Source: Legionella hackeliae (lineage in GTDB: Bacteria > Pseudomonadota > Gammaproteobacteria > Legionellales > Legionellaceae). Taken from it: a stretch of DNA of 64,000 bases. Positions 63,992-64,000 of this stretch are shown here, one piece after another. Both the position numbers and the translations under genes were made by a program. The DNA is taken from assembly GCF_000953655.1 (NCBI RefSeq), contig NZ_LN681225.1, forward strand, positions 1,070,001 to 1,134,000, written 5' to 3'. Numbering within the stretch: the first letter of the stretch is position 1; the number at the start of each line of letters is the position of its first letter. Under the pieces are notes generated by a model. It worked only from the letters and a program-made list of their open reading frames with translations, was not told the origin of the DNA and did not search any database.

Positions 63992-64000
63992 AGCAGATGA

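Overview
The window looks like a chromosomal segment of a Legionella-type gammaproteobacterium. It is AT-rich throughout, carries a legiolysin-type 4-hydroxyphenylpyruvate dioxygenase cluster, a umuDC pair, several large proteins of the kind found among Dot/Icm effector candidates, and many degraded genes and mobile elements. The genus is an inference from gene content. No rRNA or tRNA gene was seen.

Region 1 (1-9.7 kb): the 5' end of cyoA (minus strand, running off the left edge), a small membrane protein, an error-prone polymerase pair (umuD-umuC), a DUF2188 protein and an exonuclease/GIY-YIG fusion nuclease. Mixed in are at least five decayed genes: an MFS transporter tail, a frameshifted unknown gene, a second DEDDh exonuclease, an LpxD-like acyltransferase and a GGDEF protein with an internal stop.

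Region 2 (9.7-27.3 kb) is an accessory island. It holds a tyrosine integrase, an XRE regulator, a hicA-hicB-X operon with a clear promoter and two inverted-repeat operators, a three-gene operon of exported unknowns, two more RelE/XRE-type toxin-antitoxin pairs (in opposite gene orientations), an IS30 remnant, a 112-bp MITE-like element with IS30-type ends, a 4.2-kb Tn3-family element with a decayed transposase but an intact-looking recombinase, an IS6-family fragment and an IS3-family element with a one-base deletion at its frameshift site. A GT-B-like candidate effector gene lies between the transposons.

Region 3 (27.3-44.5 kb) is mostly housekeeping: a secreted triplicate-repeat/DUF1566 protein, an ABC-F ATPase (YbiT type), a cold-shock protein, the DEAD-box helicase DbpA, a macro-domain-like effector candidate, tyrosine catabolism (hpd-fahA-maiA, without hmgA), an O-methyltransferase, a leucine/phenylalanine-type dehydrogenase, an exported protein followed by ugpQ-ugpB, and an HSL-type esterase.

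Region 4 (44.6-59.1 kb) is the most interesting part, a putative lipopeptide or polyketide locus. It has an APH-like kinase, a 2945-residue synthase with the order FAAL-ACP-KS-AT-KR-ACP-C-C (two tandem condensation domains, no adenylation, reductase or thioesterase domain), a convergent HAD phosphatase, an MFS exporter, a Rieske oxygenase and an amino-acid permease. The architecture predicts activation of a fatty acid, one malonyl extension, ketoreduction and transfer to one or two free nucleophiles, followed by tailoring and export.

Region 5 (59.1-64 kb): two effector-like unknowns, a NUDIX hydrolase, a striking 37-38-bp tandem-repeat tract inside a 363-bp segmental duplication, and at the right edge a Brp/Blh-family beta-carotene cleavage enzyme, which hints at retinal production.
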